64,000 nucleotides of DNA from Tolypothrix sp. PCC 7712 (lineage in GTDB: Bacteria > Cyanobacteriota > Cyanobacteriia > Cyanobacteriales > Nostocaceae): the NCBI RefSeq assembly GCF_025860405.1, contig NZ_CP063785.1:1860001-1924000 (forward strand). Reading direction: 5' to 3'. A program made the translations under genes and the position numbers. Below are positions 48,131 through 56,473 of this stretch, piece by piece. Position 1 is the first letter of the stretch. Each line of letters opens with the position of its first letter. The notes below the pieces were generated by a model, which ran no database searches, was not told the DNA's origin, and worked only from the letters and a program-made list of their open reading frames with translations.

Positions 48131-48583
48131 TTATTCTCTACATAACTCAAACCCTGATGTGGAATCAATTTTCCCACACAGCAGACGGCGGATCACACTT
48201 TCTAATTCCTCAATCATATAAGGTTTGCTGAGGTAGGCATTAAAACCAGCCTTCAGAATCCGTTCCTGATCTTCTCTGCTTGCTAAAGCTGTGACTGCTA
48301 CTACAGGAATGTTGCAAGTGAGTGCATCTTGTTTTAAATAACGCACTACATCCATACCGCTAATAGTGGGTAATAAAATATCTAAAAGAATCAAATCTGG
48401 CTGGTACTCTTTAGCAACTAATACGGTATTAGTACTATCTTTTTGACAAATAAATCTACAACCAAGTGATTCAAGCGCATAACTCATCAACACGAGATTA
48501 TCATCATGATCTTCTACTGCCAAAATTAAAGGCCGCGGAGAGTTTTGCTTCTTTTCATCACTCATGAATGAATGTGCTAACAT
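48131..48583 (-). CDS. Single-domain response regulator
   Basis: 150 residues, receiver only: AVEDHDDNLVLM, Asp68 in DLILLDILLPTISGMDVV, and Lys in AYLSKPYMIEELESV. The upstream ATG is used because GGAGAAG lies just before it, whereas a second ATG six codons in has no such site. It is convergent with the two REC-kinase genes. The output partner is unknown. Confidence 0.93.
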   Translation of the reverse strand: MLAHSFMSDEKKQNSPRPLILAVEDHDDNLVLMSYALESLGCRFICQKDSTNTVLVAKEYQPDLILLDILLPTISGMDVVRYLKQDALTCNIPVVAVTALASREDQERILKAGFNAYLSKPYMIEELESVIRRLLCGKIDSTSGFELCRE

Positions 48584-49722
48584 TTCTTCTCCAGAATATT
48601 TAAATAAGACTAATTACCTATAGCGAAATCACAACTTTTGCACCATTAAGGATGAACTTGCATTTCGCTATCTGCAATTAAGAATCTTGATTCATGGTGT
48701 ATGCGCTGAAGTTTATCAAGCTTAATCTGAAGCTATAGCAGTTACTCTTGTATTATATGCAAAATTAAAGAATGTTTTTAGGTTTATAACATAGAAACTT
48801 CAAATAGTCAGAAAAGTAGATATAACTTAATGACCAAACTATCATGCACTTTTATGTACATTATTGGCAGTTAAATATACAGGTATTTCTCAAATGAAAA
48901 TACCAGTAATTACAGCAAATAACGCAAAAGTATAGCCTGCTAATTCAGGACTTTTCTCATCTCTCAAAGGTTATAAAACTAACTCATCCTATAAATGAAT
49001 ATAGCTTTCTGAAGCACTTATTGTAAGTGGTGATTACCCACAGCATCACAGCTAAAGTTTAAGCGTACATTAGGCAGGTAGTATCAATATAAACTTTACC
49101 AGTAGTCAAAAGAGAAATTAATAACATCTGCCAAGAGACATGATTTAATAATTAAATTTCTCTTGTCCTGTCTGATCTATATTTATTGACAATCATGCCA
49201 ACCTCAGCAGAGTTGTCCGGACTTGACAGGTTGGGAATTTTTATACTACAATGTAATACAAAGGATACTCAACTATATAAATTTAGATGCCGTTCTATCT
49301 TCCTTCCATTTATACAGAAAGTAACCTGTCAAAAATTAACCACAGTTTTTTTGATTCTTGAAAATATAAAGTTTCGCCACCTTGAGATAAGTGTATATAC
49401 TCTGGCTAGATAGCAATTTTTGTCAGGTGTGTACTGCCTCATCTTAGCTCAAATACTGATTTTTACGTTTTGGGTAGTACGCAGTGGATGGTTAATGTGT
49501 ATTAGTAGCGGCAAATCGCCAGTAACTACTATCGCTACGCTAAATTAAAATTACCCTCAGATTTATCTATAAAAATTAAAATCGCAACTTCATGCATTAC
49601 ATAGCTTTGTGGAATGATATATTTCCTTCCAAGCTAAATGTACTAGATTATACTAGAAAAAACTTTTTGACCTTTTCTACGTCAACATCAATTAACTCCA
49701 CTACCGCTACATCAGTAAAAAT
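48584..49722. other. Gene-poor region of about 1.1 kb
   Basis: I inspected this region for tRNA cloverleafs, terminators and repeats and found none that I can support. Two frames of 65-75 codons exist but read as low-quality text without a start signal. It may contain regulatory RNA or just spacer. Confidence 0.4.
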
Positions 49723-50925
49723 ATGGTTTTTGATGATTTTAGAAATAACGATGGCAATTCCGCAAATAACAACCGTCAAAACCTTCTAAGTAGCGGTTGG
49801 CGGCCATTTCAGCGTGACTTTGATTTAGTGTATTTTGGGCAAGTTCTCTTTCATGATACCCAAGAGTTAACTCAAAAAACTATTAACTTAGCTAGTTATT
49901 ATGCGGATGCGTTAGGTAGAAGAGATTACAGTTGGTGGGCAAATATATTAAATGTCGCTTCCGATTATACAAGGGGAGAACTCCAAAAATTTTGGAATTT
50001 CATTACCCCAGAGCCGCTAACACCAGATAACCGCTATAAGGAAGTTCTGAGTACAGAAACTCCCATTATGCAATTTGTCAGCCGCAATAGTATTCCTATT
50101 GATTATGTACTAAATCGGTTGCAAGAAATTACTGTATTGAGAGTATTAAAAATCTTAGAGCGACCGGATATTATTACTCAATATTATTCAGAACGTGATT
50201 TTTACTTTCCTGTTGAAAAATTTATCAATTGGGAAAGAATAGATGTAATTAATACTGTGTATGCGTACTGGTCTAAATACGATATTTGGCTGCAAATTGA
50301 CCCTTACGATCGCGGACGGCGACAATATACTTTAATGGCCAAAGATATGGCTACCTTAATTAATAAAGCGACTTATGATTTAGCCGTGATGTTAAGCGGT
50401 TATCAAAGCCGTGTAGGTAAGGTGAACAGCCTATTTCCTATTCGTACATTTCCCGCAGATATTCAAAACTTCACAGACACAGTACAACAAGCAATTCTCA
50501 ATCAAAATCAGTTAGCTGTGGTTGTACATGGCGAACCCGGTACAGGTAAAACTGCATGGACACAAGCAGTAGCCCAAGAAATTCTTGTACCTTTAGGCTT
50601 TGTGATTTTTATCTTAGATCATGATGCAATTACTAATTTTGTACCACCCACTTATCTAGAAAGAATTTGCATCATTATTAATGAAGCTGATAACTTAGCG
50701 CAAAATCGTGCTTATGAAGTAGCGCAATATAACAATAAAACCGAACATATTCTTAGTTTATTAGATGGTACTTTGTACCAAAGCGTAGTTGATGAATCTG
50801 GTATTCAGATGAAGCAGCGTTTAGTAGTATTGATGACTTGCAATACTACAGAAAGATTAGATCCAGCAATGTTACGCAAGGGAAGAGTAGATTTAATCTA
50901 TGAATTTAATCAAAAATTTGTTTAA
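49723..50925 (+). CDS. AAA-family ATPase, BCS1-like core, with unknown N-terminal domain
   Basis: 400 residues. The N-terminal 255 residues match no domain I recognise. The AAA core begins near residue 262, with Walker A GEPGTGKTA (270-278), a Walker B-like ICIIINEADN (316-325) in which the first acidic residue is Asn, and an Arg-finger-like LDPAMLRKGRVDLIYEF (about 378-394). The chain stops within ten residues of that, so the C-terminal lid seems missing. The start ATG has no clear ribosome site. It could be an adaptor or remodelling ATPase for a substrate unknown to me. Confidence 0.85.
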   Translation: MVFDDFRNNDGNSANNNRQNLLSSGWRPFQRDFDLVYFGQVLFHDTQELTQKTINLASYYADALGRRDYSWWANILNVASDYTRGELQKFWNFITPEPLTPDNRYKEVLSTETPIMQFVSRNSIPIDYVLNRLQEITVLRVLKILERPDIITQYYSERDFYFPVEKFINWERIDVINTVYAYWSKYDIWLQIDPYDRGRRQYTLMAKDMATLINKATYDLAVMLSGYQSRVGKVNSLFPIRTFPADIQNFTDTVQQAILNQNQLAVVVHGEPGTGKTAWTQAVAQEILVPLGFVIFILDHDAITNFVPPTYLERICIIINEADNLAQNRAYEVAQYNNKTEHILSLLDGTLYQSVVDESGIQMKQRLVVLMTCNTTERLDPAMLRKGRVDLIYEFNQKFV

Positions 50926-51013
50926 TAATAAGTAGGGCGATGCAATTAAAGATAACTAGCAAAGGCTGTCATTTGTTATTTGTCATTTGTCATTTGTCCT
51001 TGGTCATTGGTAA

Positions 51014-51090
51014 GGGATTTCCAAGAAATAAATTATTCCATCTTGCCCGCCCCACAATAAATACTGGGATATTTTTTATTTGGAAGTCCC
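51014..51090. mobile_element. MITE-like element, copy 3 (77 bp, reverse orientation)
   Basis: Ends GGGATTTCCAAG and TTTGGAAGTCCC are inverted repeats. TAA flanks it on both sides (51011-51013 and 51091-51093). Read in reverse it matches the copy at 30.66 kb nearly base for base except that about 46 bp of the internal hairpin region are absent. Lies between the AAA ATPase gene and the TnpB element. Confidence 0.9.
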
Positions 51091-51121
51091 TAAGTCAGGC
51101 TTATTTATGTTGCGTGAACTA

Positions 51122-51150
51122 CCTACACTGCCGCAAGCGGTCAGTGTAGG
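51122..51150 (-). ncRNA. Right-end hairpin of a TnpB element, candidate omega-RNA (reRNA) scaffold
   Basis: CCTACACTG-CCGC-AA-GCGG-T-CAGTGTAGG forms a near-perfect stem and overlaps the tnpB stop codon. In IS200/IS605 and IS1341-type elements the guide RNA is made from this 3' end, and the region just outside it acts as guide. The exact transcript limits cannot be seen here. Confidence 0.55.
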
Positions 51151-52361
51151 CTTCCCAAATCATTGGGAACTGCCTCAGACTTGGTGGATTTTTTACGTCC
51201 AGAAGTCTTTGGTCTTACATCCCCTCCTTGGGCAGAAGTGCTAGTTCCTAACACCAAAAGTCGCAAACCTTCATTTCTGATATTGACCGCAGCATTGATG
51301 TCCCTATCATGCTGCTTTTGGCAGTGTGGACAATCTACAAACCTAACTTTCAATGAATCATACCCATTCTGCAACATTGGGATTGGTAGTAGAGTCTCAC
51401 TGCAAAGCTGAGATGAGGGGAAGAAACGATTAATTTCTTGATATTTATGCCCAAATTTCTCAGACTTATATTTCAACATAGTGAGAAACATTCCCCAACC
51501 TTGGTCGCTAATAGCTTTTGCTAAGTTAGGGTTTTTCACCATATTCTTAACTGCCAAATCTTCCACACAAATCACTTGATTTTCGTATGCTATTTTGCGA
51601 GATAGCTTGTGTAGAAAGTCTTCTCTTACTCTAGCTATTTTGCTAGAAACTTTAGCTACTAAGCGTTTAGCTTTTTGACGTTTTTTAGATGTCTTGTCTT
51701 TTTTCCTTGATAGTTGCTTCTGCTTACGCTTGCGATTCTTCTCTAACTTTGCTAACCGTTTTTTGGGTAGGTCATATTTTGAACCATCAGAAGTGGTTAC
51801 AAAGTTTTTTAAGCCAAGGTCTACACCAATAGCTTCATTGATTGCAACTACTGGTATATCGTCTTGATTGAATAAAATAGAAGCGTAGTATCTACCATCT
51901 GCATTTTTAGATATGGTTACAGTTGTGAACTTAGCATTTGGTAGTTCTTTGTGAAACACGGCTTTAACCATCCCCAAATTACCAGGAAACTTAATCACAG
52001 AATCCTGTGGCATTAACTTCACATTTTGGGGATATTGAATTGATTGCTTGCCATGTTTAGATTTAAAGTTAGGGTATTTAGTACGTCCTTCAAAGAAATT
52101 GACAAACGCACTAGAAAGATTGAATGTTACCCTCTGCAATACTTGACTGTATGCGAGTCCCAACCATTCAAATTCTTTCTTTAATCCTGGCAGCAATTTA
52201 TCCATTGCAACCTTAGAAAGACCAATCCGGGTTTCTTTGTACGCTGTAGTTGTGGCATTAAGCATATAATTCCACAACCATCTAGTATTACCAAAACATT
52301 GAGCCAGATAGGATTCTTGCTCATCAGTGGGATAAATTCTTAACTTGATTGCTCTATACAT
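51141..52361 (-). CDS. tnpB: TnpB (IS200/IS605 OrfB family) RNA-guided nuclease-like protein
   Basis: About 406 residues from MYRAIKLRIYPTDEQES. The RuvC-like catalytic acids are present: Asp in GVDLGLKNF, Glu in VICVEDLAV and Asp in HDRDINAAVNIRNEG. The C-terminal zinc region is atypical, with CSET in place of the usual first CxxC but an intact CPHC. No tnpA is present, so the element is IS1341-like and solitary. It would depend on TnpA in trans to move. The 27-residue extension of the open frame upstream is palindromic repeat text and was excluded. Confidence 0.92.
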   Translation of the reverse strand: MYRAIKLRIYPTDEQESYLAQCFGNTRWLWNYMLNATTTAYKETRIGLSKVAMDKLLPGLKKEFEWLGLAYSQVLQRVTFNLSSAFVNFFEGRTKYPNFKSKHGKQSIQYPQNVKLMPQDSVIKFPGNLGMVKAVFHKELPNAKFTTVTISKNADGRYYASILFNQDDIPVVAINEAIGVDLGLKNFVTTSDGSKYDLPKKRLAKLEKNRKRKQKQLSRKKDKTSKKRQKAKRLVAKVSSKIARVREDFLHKLSRKIAYENQVICVEDLAVKNMVKNPNLAKAISDQGWGMFLTMLKYKSEKFGHKYQEINRFFPSSQLCSETLLPIPMLQNGYDSLKVRFVDCPHCQKQHDRDINAAVNIRNEGLRLLVLGTSTSAQGGDVRPKTSGRKKSTKSEAVPNDLGSLH

Positions 52362-52410
52362 GGTTCGCCACTTGGCGGTGTCGGTTTCCGTCCCGCCAAA
52401 GTGGCGAACC
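52362..52410. repeat. Long hairpin abutting the tnpB start
   Basis: GGTTCGCCACTTGGCGG pairs with CCGCCAAAGTGGCGAACC around a short loop; only one base is unpaired in the stem. It sits directly before the ATG on the mRNA, so it may govern translation or belong to a nested dispersed repeat (the following GTTCGCGAAGCGTTCCC text occurs elsewhere too). Confidence 0.8.
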
Positions 52411-52523
52411 CGTTCGCGAAGCGTTCCCGAAGGGTAGGGCATCGACCTTTACCGTGTTTCAAGGTTCATGATCATATAAAAACTCGTAGTGAGTCAATAC
52501 ATACAAAATGTTCGTTTCCTCCA

Positions 52524-52566
52524 TGTCCTTCTCCCTGTTCTCCCTACGGGAGAATAGGGAGAAGGA
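52524..52566. repeat. Perfect-armed hairpin GTCCTTCTCCCT...AGGGAGAAGGAC
   Basis: Twelve-base outer arms and seven-base inner arms (TTCTCCC, GGGAGAA) with a TAC loop and one mismatch. There is no T-run. Possibly part of the left terminal structure of the TnpB element, or a separate repeat. Confidence 0.65.
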
Positions 52567-52650
52567 CTGTCGTCAACTCACGCGCAATTCATCTCACGCT
52601 CCCCTTCGGGTGAGACGTGAGCCTTCTTTCTGTTAAAGGTAATATAGTAG

Positions 52651-52673
52651 AGATGCGTTAGCGTAACGCATCT
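52651..52673. repeat. Dispersed palindrome AGATGCGTTA-GCG-TAACGCATCT, copy 2
   Basis: Perfect 10-bp stem with a 3-base loop. Same family as the palindrome near 34.0 kb. Confidence 0.82.
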
Positions 52674-52913
52674 TACATGAATTTCAGCGGATTCCTAAAT
52701 ATATGCAAATTAGATGTGTTTTAGTAATTACGAATTACAAATTACGAATTACGAATTACTAAACATGTAAATATACTCACTTCTGCTATTTTTCTTGATA
52801 AGAATCAGATGTGAGTTATTTTTTATATGATTTTAGTATTTGTAGTTATTTCCTAATCAAGACTAATTAACATCAAGGTAGTTGCTAACCCTGCTAACTA
52901 CTATATTTGGCTA

Positions 52914-53561
52914 CTAACGCAATTCGTCGTATTCTGGTGTTTCTACACGTCTTGTTTCTGAACGAGGGGGTAAAAACTCCGCACGACGGACAGGAACTAA
53001 AGGAGGTGTAGGCCCTTGGTAGGGATGAATTACTTGTACAGTGCGGCCTGAACGCTGTTTTGGAGAAAATAAAGCCAATACCCCAGCGACGACAACACCA
53101 CCACCAATGGTGAGAGTCATACCTCCCACAGCCCAAACTATAGGAGAAGACCACCAAGGAGTTTGTGGTTGTAAAGCGGCTCTTTGGTTATTTTGTTGAG
53201 CAAATAGCTGCTGCTGTTGCTGCTGCTGGTTGTAAGTTTGAAATTGCCACTGGAGTTGTTGATTTTGCGCTCTCAACTGCTCGTTGTCGCTTCTTAATTT
53301 CGCCATTTCCGACTTCACTGATTCCAATTCTGCTCGCTGATCGGAATTAGGGCCAGTTGGCGGTTGATTTGGATACATGGGCTGTCCAGAGTAATACTGT
53401 GGTGGCATTACCTGGGGTGGTTGTACTACAGTAGCTGGCATTTGCGGAGCTACAGCAGCAAAGTTAGGTTGTAGCGAATTACCACCTGCTCCTTTGAGCA
53501 ATACGAGAGCTGCCAGCCCAGCTACAGCAACTCCGCCGATAAATGCCATACTTTCACTCAT
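52914..53561 (-). CDS. Gln-rich coiled-coil membrane protein of unknown function
   Basis: 215 residues. An N-terminal hydrophobic helix (about 6-25, GGVAVAGLAALVLL) is followed by a Pro/Gln-rich region, a coiled coil (about 75-120, AELESVKSEMAKLRSDNEQL), and a poly-Gln run. A second membrane helix lies near 140-165 (VWAVGGMTLTIGGGVVVAGVLALF). A Pro/Arg-rich cytosolic tail follows. I do not recognise the family. Composition resembles scaffold or cell-envelope proteins. It has no operon partner. Confidence 0.75.
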   Translation of the reverse strand: MSESMAFIGGVAVAGLAALVLLKGAGGNSLQPNFAAVAPQMPATVVQPPQVMPPQYYSGQPMYPNQPPTGPNSDQRAELESVKSEMAKLRSDNEQLRAQNQQLQWQFQTYNQQQQQQQLFAQQNNQRAALQPQTPWWSSPIVWAVGGMTLTIGGGVVVAGVLALFSPKQRSGRTVQVIHPYQGPTPPLVPVRRAEFLPPRSETRRVETPEYDELR

Positions 53562-53816
53562 CGCCTCTGCCCCTTAACTGCGACTGAACTATATACATTT
53601 TTAATTTACTCACTCTCACACTCATACTTGCTCTTGTACTTCACATAATAATCACATATACAGCGATGATCTTAGCTGTTTATTCACAGCATGATATCTA
53701 CTGAATAATATTCAAGATTATACCTGTTAAATTGTCTACCAGCTAAGGGCACAAAAAACTACACTGTTATATATTTTTAATCTACTTTTTCTGTCTGAGC
53801 AAGATGAGTATTTGTA

Positions 53817-54623
53817 CTAATTGCTATTTGTCTTGATAGCTGCCTTGAGATTTTGGCAAAATTCTGCGATCGCACTCAATCCTTGGGTTGGTGTACCTTC
53901 TGCTAACCGTTTTACAAAAGCACTACCCACAATTACGGCATCGGCTCCCCAATCTTTTACCTGACGCGCTTGTTCTGCTTGGGAAATACCAAAGCCTACA
54001 CCTATTGGTTTTTCAGTAACACTACGAATTTCCTTTAGCAAATCTGATACTCGTGATTCTATCTGGGAACGTATACCTGTAACACCAGTCACACTGACTA
54101 AATAGATAAATCCTTGGGAAGAACGAGCGATCGCTTCTATGCGTTCCGCAGAACTTGTTGGTGCTATTAACAAAGTTAAGTCAATTCCCATTTCACTGGC
54201 TGGTTGGAGTAACCCAGAAGCTTCTTCCATAGGTAAATCTGGTACTACCAAACCTGCTACTCCAGCCGCCGCAACTTGCTGGAGAAACTTGTCAATCCCT
54301 CTATGCAAAATGGGGTTGTAGTAAGAAAACAAAACAATTGGCGCTTTTAAATCGGGAGTCGTTGCTTGCAACATTTCCAGCACCCGATCCAATGTGGTTC
54401 CTTTTTCCAAAGCGCGGGTAGCAGCCGCTTGAATTACAGGCCCATCTGCTAAAGGATCAGAGTAGGGAACCCCTAGTTCAATGATATCCGCCCCACTGCG
54501 ATCAAGAGTTCGCAATGCTGCCGCTGTTGTTTCTAAATCTGGATCGCCAGCCGTAATAAACGGAATCAAAGCAGTTTCTTTATTGCGTCCAAGAGTTTCA
54601 AAGCAGTGAGAAATGGCAGTCAT
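53817..54623 (-). CDS. trpA: Tryptophan synthase alpha chain
   Basis: 268 residues. TrpA cleaves indole-3-glycerol phosphate to indole and glyceraldehyde-3-phosphate and passes indole to TrpB. Catalytic Glu in [15 protein letters not shown] and the second acid in the same motif are present. Substrate loop [14 protein letters not shown] and phosphate site GVGFGISQ are intact. The N-terminal [16 protein letters not shown] is conserved. The gene lies downstream of the ndhL-DUF3007 pair in a conserved cyanobacterial order, but a terminator separates them. Confidence 0.97.
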   Translation of the reverse strand: MTAISHCFETLGRNKETALIPFITAGDPDLETTAAALRTLDRSGADIIELGVPYSDPLADGPVIQAAATRALEKGTTLDRVLEMLQATTPDLKAPIVLFSYYNPILHRGIDKFLQQVAAAGVAGLVVPDLPMEEASGLLQPASEMGIDLTLLIAPTSSAERIEAIARSSQGFIYLVSVTGVTGIRSQIESRVSDLLKEIRSVTEKPIGVGFGISQAEQARQVKDWGADAVIVGSAFVKRLAEGTPTQGLSAIAEFCQNLKAAIKTNSN

Positions 54624-54729
54624 TGGTCAAGATTCAAGAGTCAGTTGTCATATAGTATCAAACAACGGACAACGAACAAACGACCTATGAGAACTTTGAG
54701 CCAATCAGCAGCAATCAATGAATAACGAT

Positions 54730-54767
54730 AAAAAGGCAAAGGGGAAAGAAAACCTTTCCCCTTTGCC
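54730..54767 (-). terminator. Rho-independent terminator after the DUF3007 gene
   Basis: GGCAAAGGGGAAAG pairs perfectly with CTTTCCCCTTTGCC over a 5-base loop. On the reverse strand it is followed by TTTTTATC. It lies 40 bases after the DUF3007 stop and before trpA on the same strand. It belongs to the G/A-rich hairpin family. Confidence 0.82.
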
Positions 54768-54806
54768 CTACAAAGCTTGACATAGATGAGGTTAAAGCGC
54801 GCCTAC

Positions 54807-55118
54807 TTACACCTGAGTTTGTTTTTCTTGTTCGATCTCAGCTTCTATTTTGGCTAATTCTTCGGGAGTTAATTCGTCCAGGCGCTTTTGGAAAAAGGCT
54901 TGTTCATAATCTTCCCGTTGTTGGTGGTAGGTCATTTTTTTACCCACCGCACGGAAAATATAGGTAGCTAACCAGCCCAGCAAGCCGCTGATTAGCAAGA
55001 CTTGGCTCCATATACCAGCTTGTTGATTATCTAACCCTACTAGCTGCAAGCCGATATATGCTACACCTCCAGCAACAAAAAAGCCCAAGCCAATTCCTAT
55101 AGCATCAATGCGTCGCAT
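54807..55118 (-). CDS. DUF3007 membrane protein
   Basis: 103 residues, starting MRRIDAIGIGLGFFVAGG. Two membrane helices (about 8-25 and 38-55) precede a charged C-terminal helix (ELTPEELAKIEAEIEQEK). Typical DUF3007, widespread in cyanobacteria. The immediate neighbour ndhL on the same strand suggests a thylakoid role, perhaps near NDH-1. Function not established. Confidence 0.83.
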   Translation of the reverse strand: MRRIDAIGIGLGFFVAGGVAYIGLQLVGLDNQQAGIWSQVLLISGLLGWLATYIFRAVGKKMTYHQQREDYEQAFFQKRLDELTPEELAKIEAEIEQEKQTQV

Positions 55119-55142
55119 GAGATTTATGACCTACCAATATTG

Positions 55143-55355
55143 TTAAACTTCAATTTTGCGGGGCTGGGGTCGAATATTTACAAATGGTGATAGAACCAAC
55201 AACCCTGGGAAGAAAAAGAACACCAAAAAGTACATAAAGGTGCGCTCTACAGAACTAGCCACGTACCAGCGCAGTTTTAAGTAAAATAAAACAGCTACTG
55301 GGAGCACTAACAAGTAAGCTCCAGCTAAAGTCAGATACAGCAGGGCTACAATCAT
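55143..55355 (-). CDS. ndhL: NAD(P)H-quinone oxidoreductase subunit L
   Basis: 70 residues with two membrane helices and the motif [26 protein letters not shown], typical of NdhL of cyanobacterial and chloroplast NDH-1. The subunit stabilises the hydrophilic arm and is needed for inorganic-carbon transport in Synechocystis. The gene is 24 bases upstream of the DUF3007 gene on the same strand, a linkage conserved in many cyanobacteria. Confidence 0.93.
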   Translation of the reverse strand: MIVALLYLTLAGAYLLVLPVAVLFYLKLRWYVASSVERTFMYFLVFFFFPGLLVLSPFVNIRPQPRKIEV

Positions 55356-55857
55356 AATTCTTTCTCTAAGATAGACAAGAACGTTCAGGACATCTATTTC
55401 TCATCATAGGCTGAATGGCGAAACTCAGGGAAGTGGGGATTGGGGATTGGGGATTGGGGATTGGGGATTGGGGATTGGGGATTGGGGACTGGGGATTGGG
55501 AAGATGAGGGAAAAATACCATACCTAAAAATAATTTAGGATTTTGGCTTGCAATTTTCTAGCAGAGAGTGTTAAACTAGGAAAGGCTTGTGGCAAAAGAA
55601 TACTGAGTAACCCCAAATAAATAGGCGCTGCCTATTTAAAGAGAGGGTAACAAAAGTACTTCTCAAGCAAAAGAGCGATCGCATAATTTTATTGATGTTC
55701 ATGCAATAAAATGTTTTGCGAAAGCAGCAAGCTGGTAAAATTGCTGATTGTGAACGAAATTTTTTGAAATTTTAGTTGCACAAAAACGCAATTAATGGTG
55801 GAATGTATGAGGAGGTTTTTTAATCCTCTGAAATACAAATAGCCCCTAGTAAAATAG
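55356..55857. other. Promoter region with an STRR, upstream of ndhL and before tRNA-Leu
   Basis: Contains the G-rich array listed separately and otherwise AT-rich sequence without a supportable gene. Confidence 0.5.
55435..55500. repeat. G-rich heptamer tandem array GGGGATT (about nine copies)
   Basis: Consecutive GGGGATT units with one GGGGACT variant. Weaker versions of the same unit occur near 1.60 and 63.05 kb. The G-runs could form quadruplexes. Confidence 0.9.
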
Positions 55858-56226
55858 GGGGGTGTGGCGGAATGGTAGACGCTACGGACTTAGCTAACTG
55901 AGCCTTGATAGAGAAATCTTTCAAGTGTCAGCTCTCAAACTCAGGGAAACCTACATCTTGTAAAAGACATGGCAATCCTGAGCCAAGCCCGAAAAATTGA
56001 GACATTTAAGTTTTGATTACACTTGAATCAAAATTTTAAAATCTCAAGTTACGGGAAGGTGCAGAGACTCGACGGGAGCTACCCTAACGTAAAGACGAGG
56101 GTAAAGGGAGAGTCCAATTCTCAAAACCAAGAGTTACAAAAACTCTTAGGCAGTAGCGAAAGCTGCGAGAGAATGAAAATCCGTTGATCGTAAAAGGTCG
56201 TGTGGGTTCAAGTCCCACCACCCCCA
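55858..56226 (+). tRNA. trnL: tRNA-Leu(UAA) interrupted by a group I intron
   Basis: Exon 1 (55858-55891) starts GGGGGTGTGGCGG and stops after the first anticodon base. Exon 2 starts AAAATCCGTTG and ends at discriminator A; CCA is not encoded. Joined exons give a 7-bp acceptor stem (GGGGGTG/CACCCCC), anticodon loop CTTAAAA with anticodon UAA, a long variable arm as in class II tRNAs, and T arm GTGGG-TTCAAGT-CCCAC. The intron (55892-56175, 284 bases) ends in the obligatory G. Confidence 0.95.
55892..56175 (+). other. Self-splicing group I intron of tRNA-Leu(UAA)
   Basis: Located between U34 and A35 as in other cyanobacteria and plastids. The conserved core is visible: the P and Q elements (CTCAGGGAAACCT, AATCCTGAGCCAAGCC) and R and S (GTGCAGAGACTCGACGGG, AAGACGAGGGTAAAGGG). 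A P6b-like extension between CCCGAAAAATTGAGAC and TCAAGTTACGGG carries an AT-rich hairpin. No homing endonuclease is encoded. The Anabaena intron is about 249 bases, so this one is slightly expanded. Confidence 0.93.
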
Positions 56227-56473
56227 TAAAAAATTTAAAATCTAAATTTGCTCTTGTTGTGACTCTACCTATACAGTTGTAGTAATTACTACTGACTAAG
56301 TAAACGAAGCAGCAGGAGCAAAACAAGTTTTATCAAAACTTAACAGTGTACCCTTAGGTATAGCCCGCCTTTAGCATCGCCTTGGTCGTTCACTTCAGAT
56401 TCGGGCCAATGGCGGTTATCATGGTCAAGATTTCGCCCATTGGGTTTGAGATGAATTTGGAGAGTCTTTGCCA

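Larger units (their letters stand above)
52411..52913. other. Palindrome-rich spacer upstream of tnpB
   Basis: Contains CTCACGC/TGAGACGTGAG stems near 52.58-52.62 kb and the two palindromes listed separately, then an AATTACG-type near-repeat around 52.73-52.76 kb. The left end of the TnpB element is likely within this stretch but is not resolved. Confidence 0.45.

Noticed and set aside
49186..49413. 75-codon ORF in the gene-poor region
   Set aside because: No ribosome site, no recognisable pattern, and composition like translated spacer.
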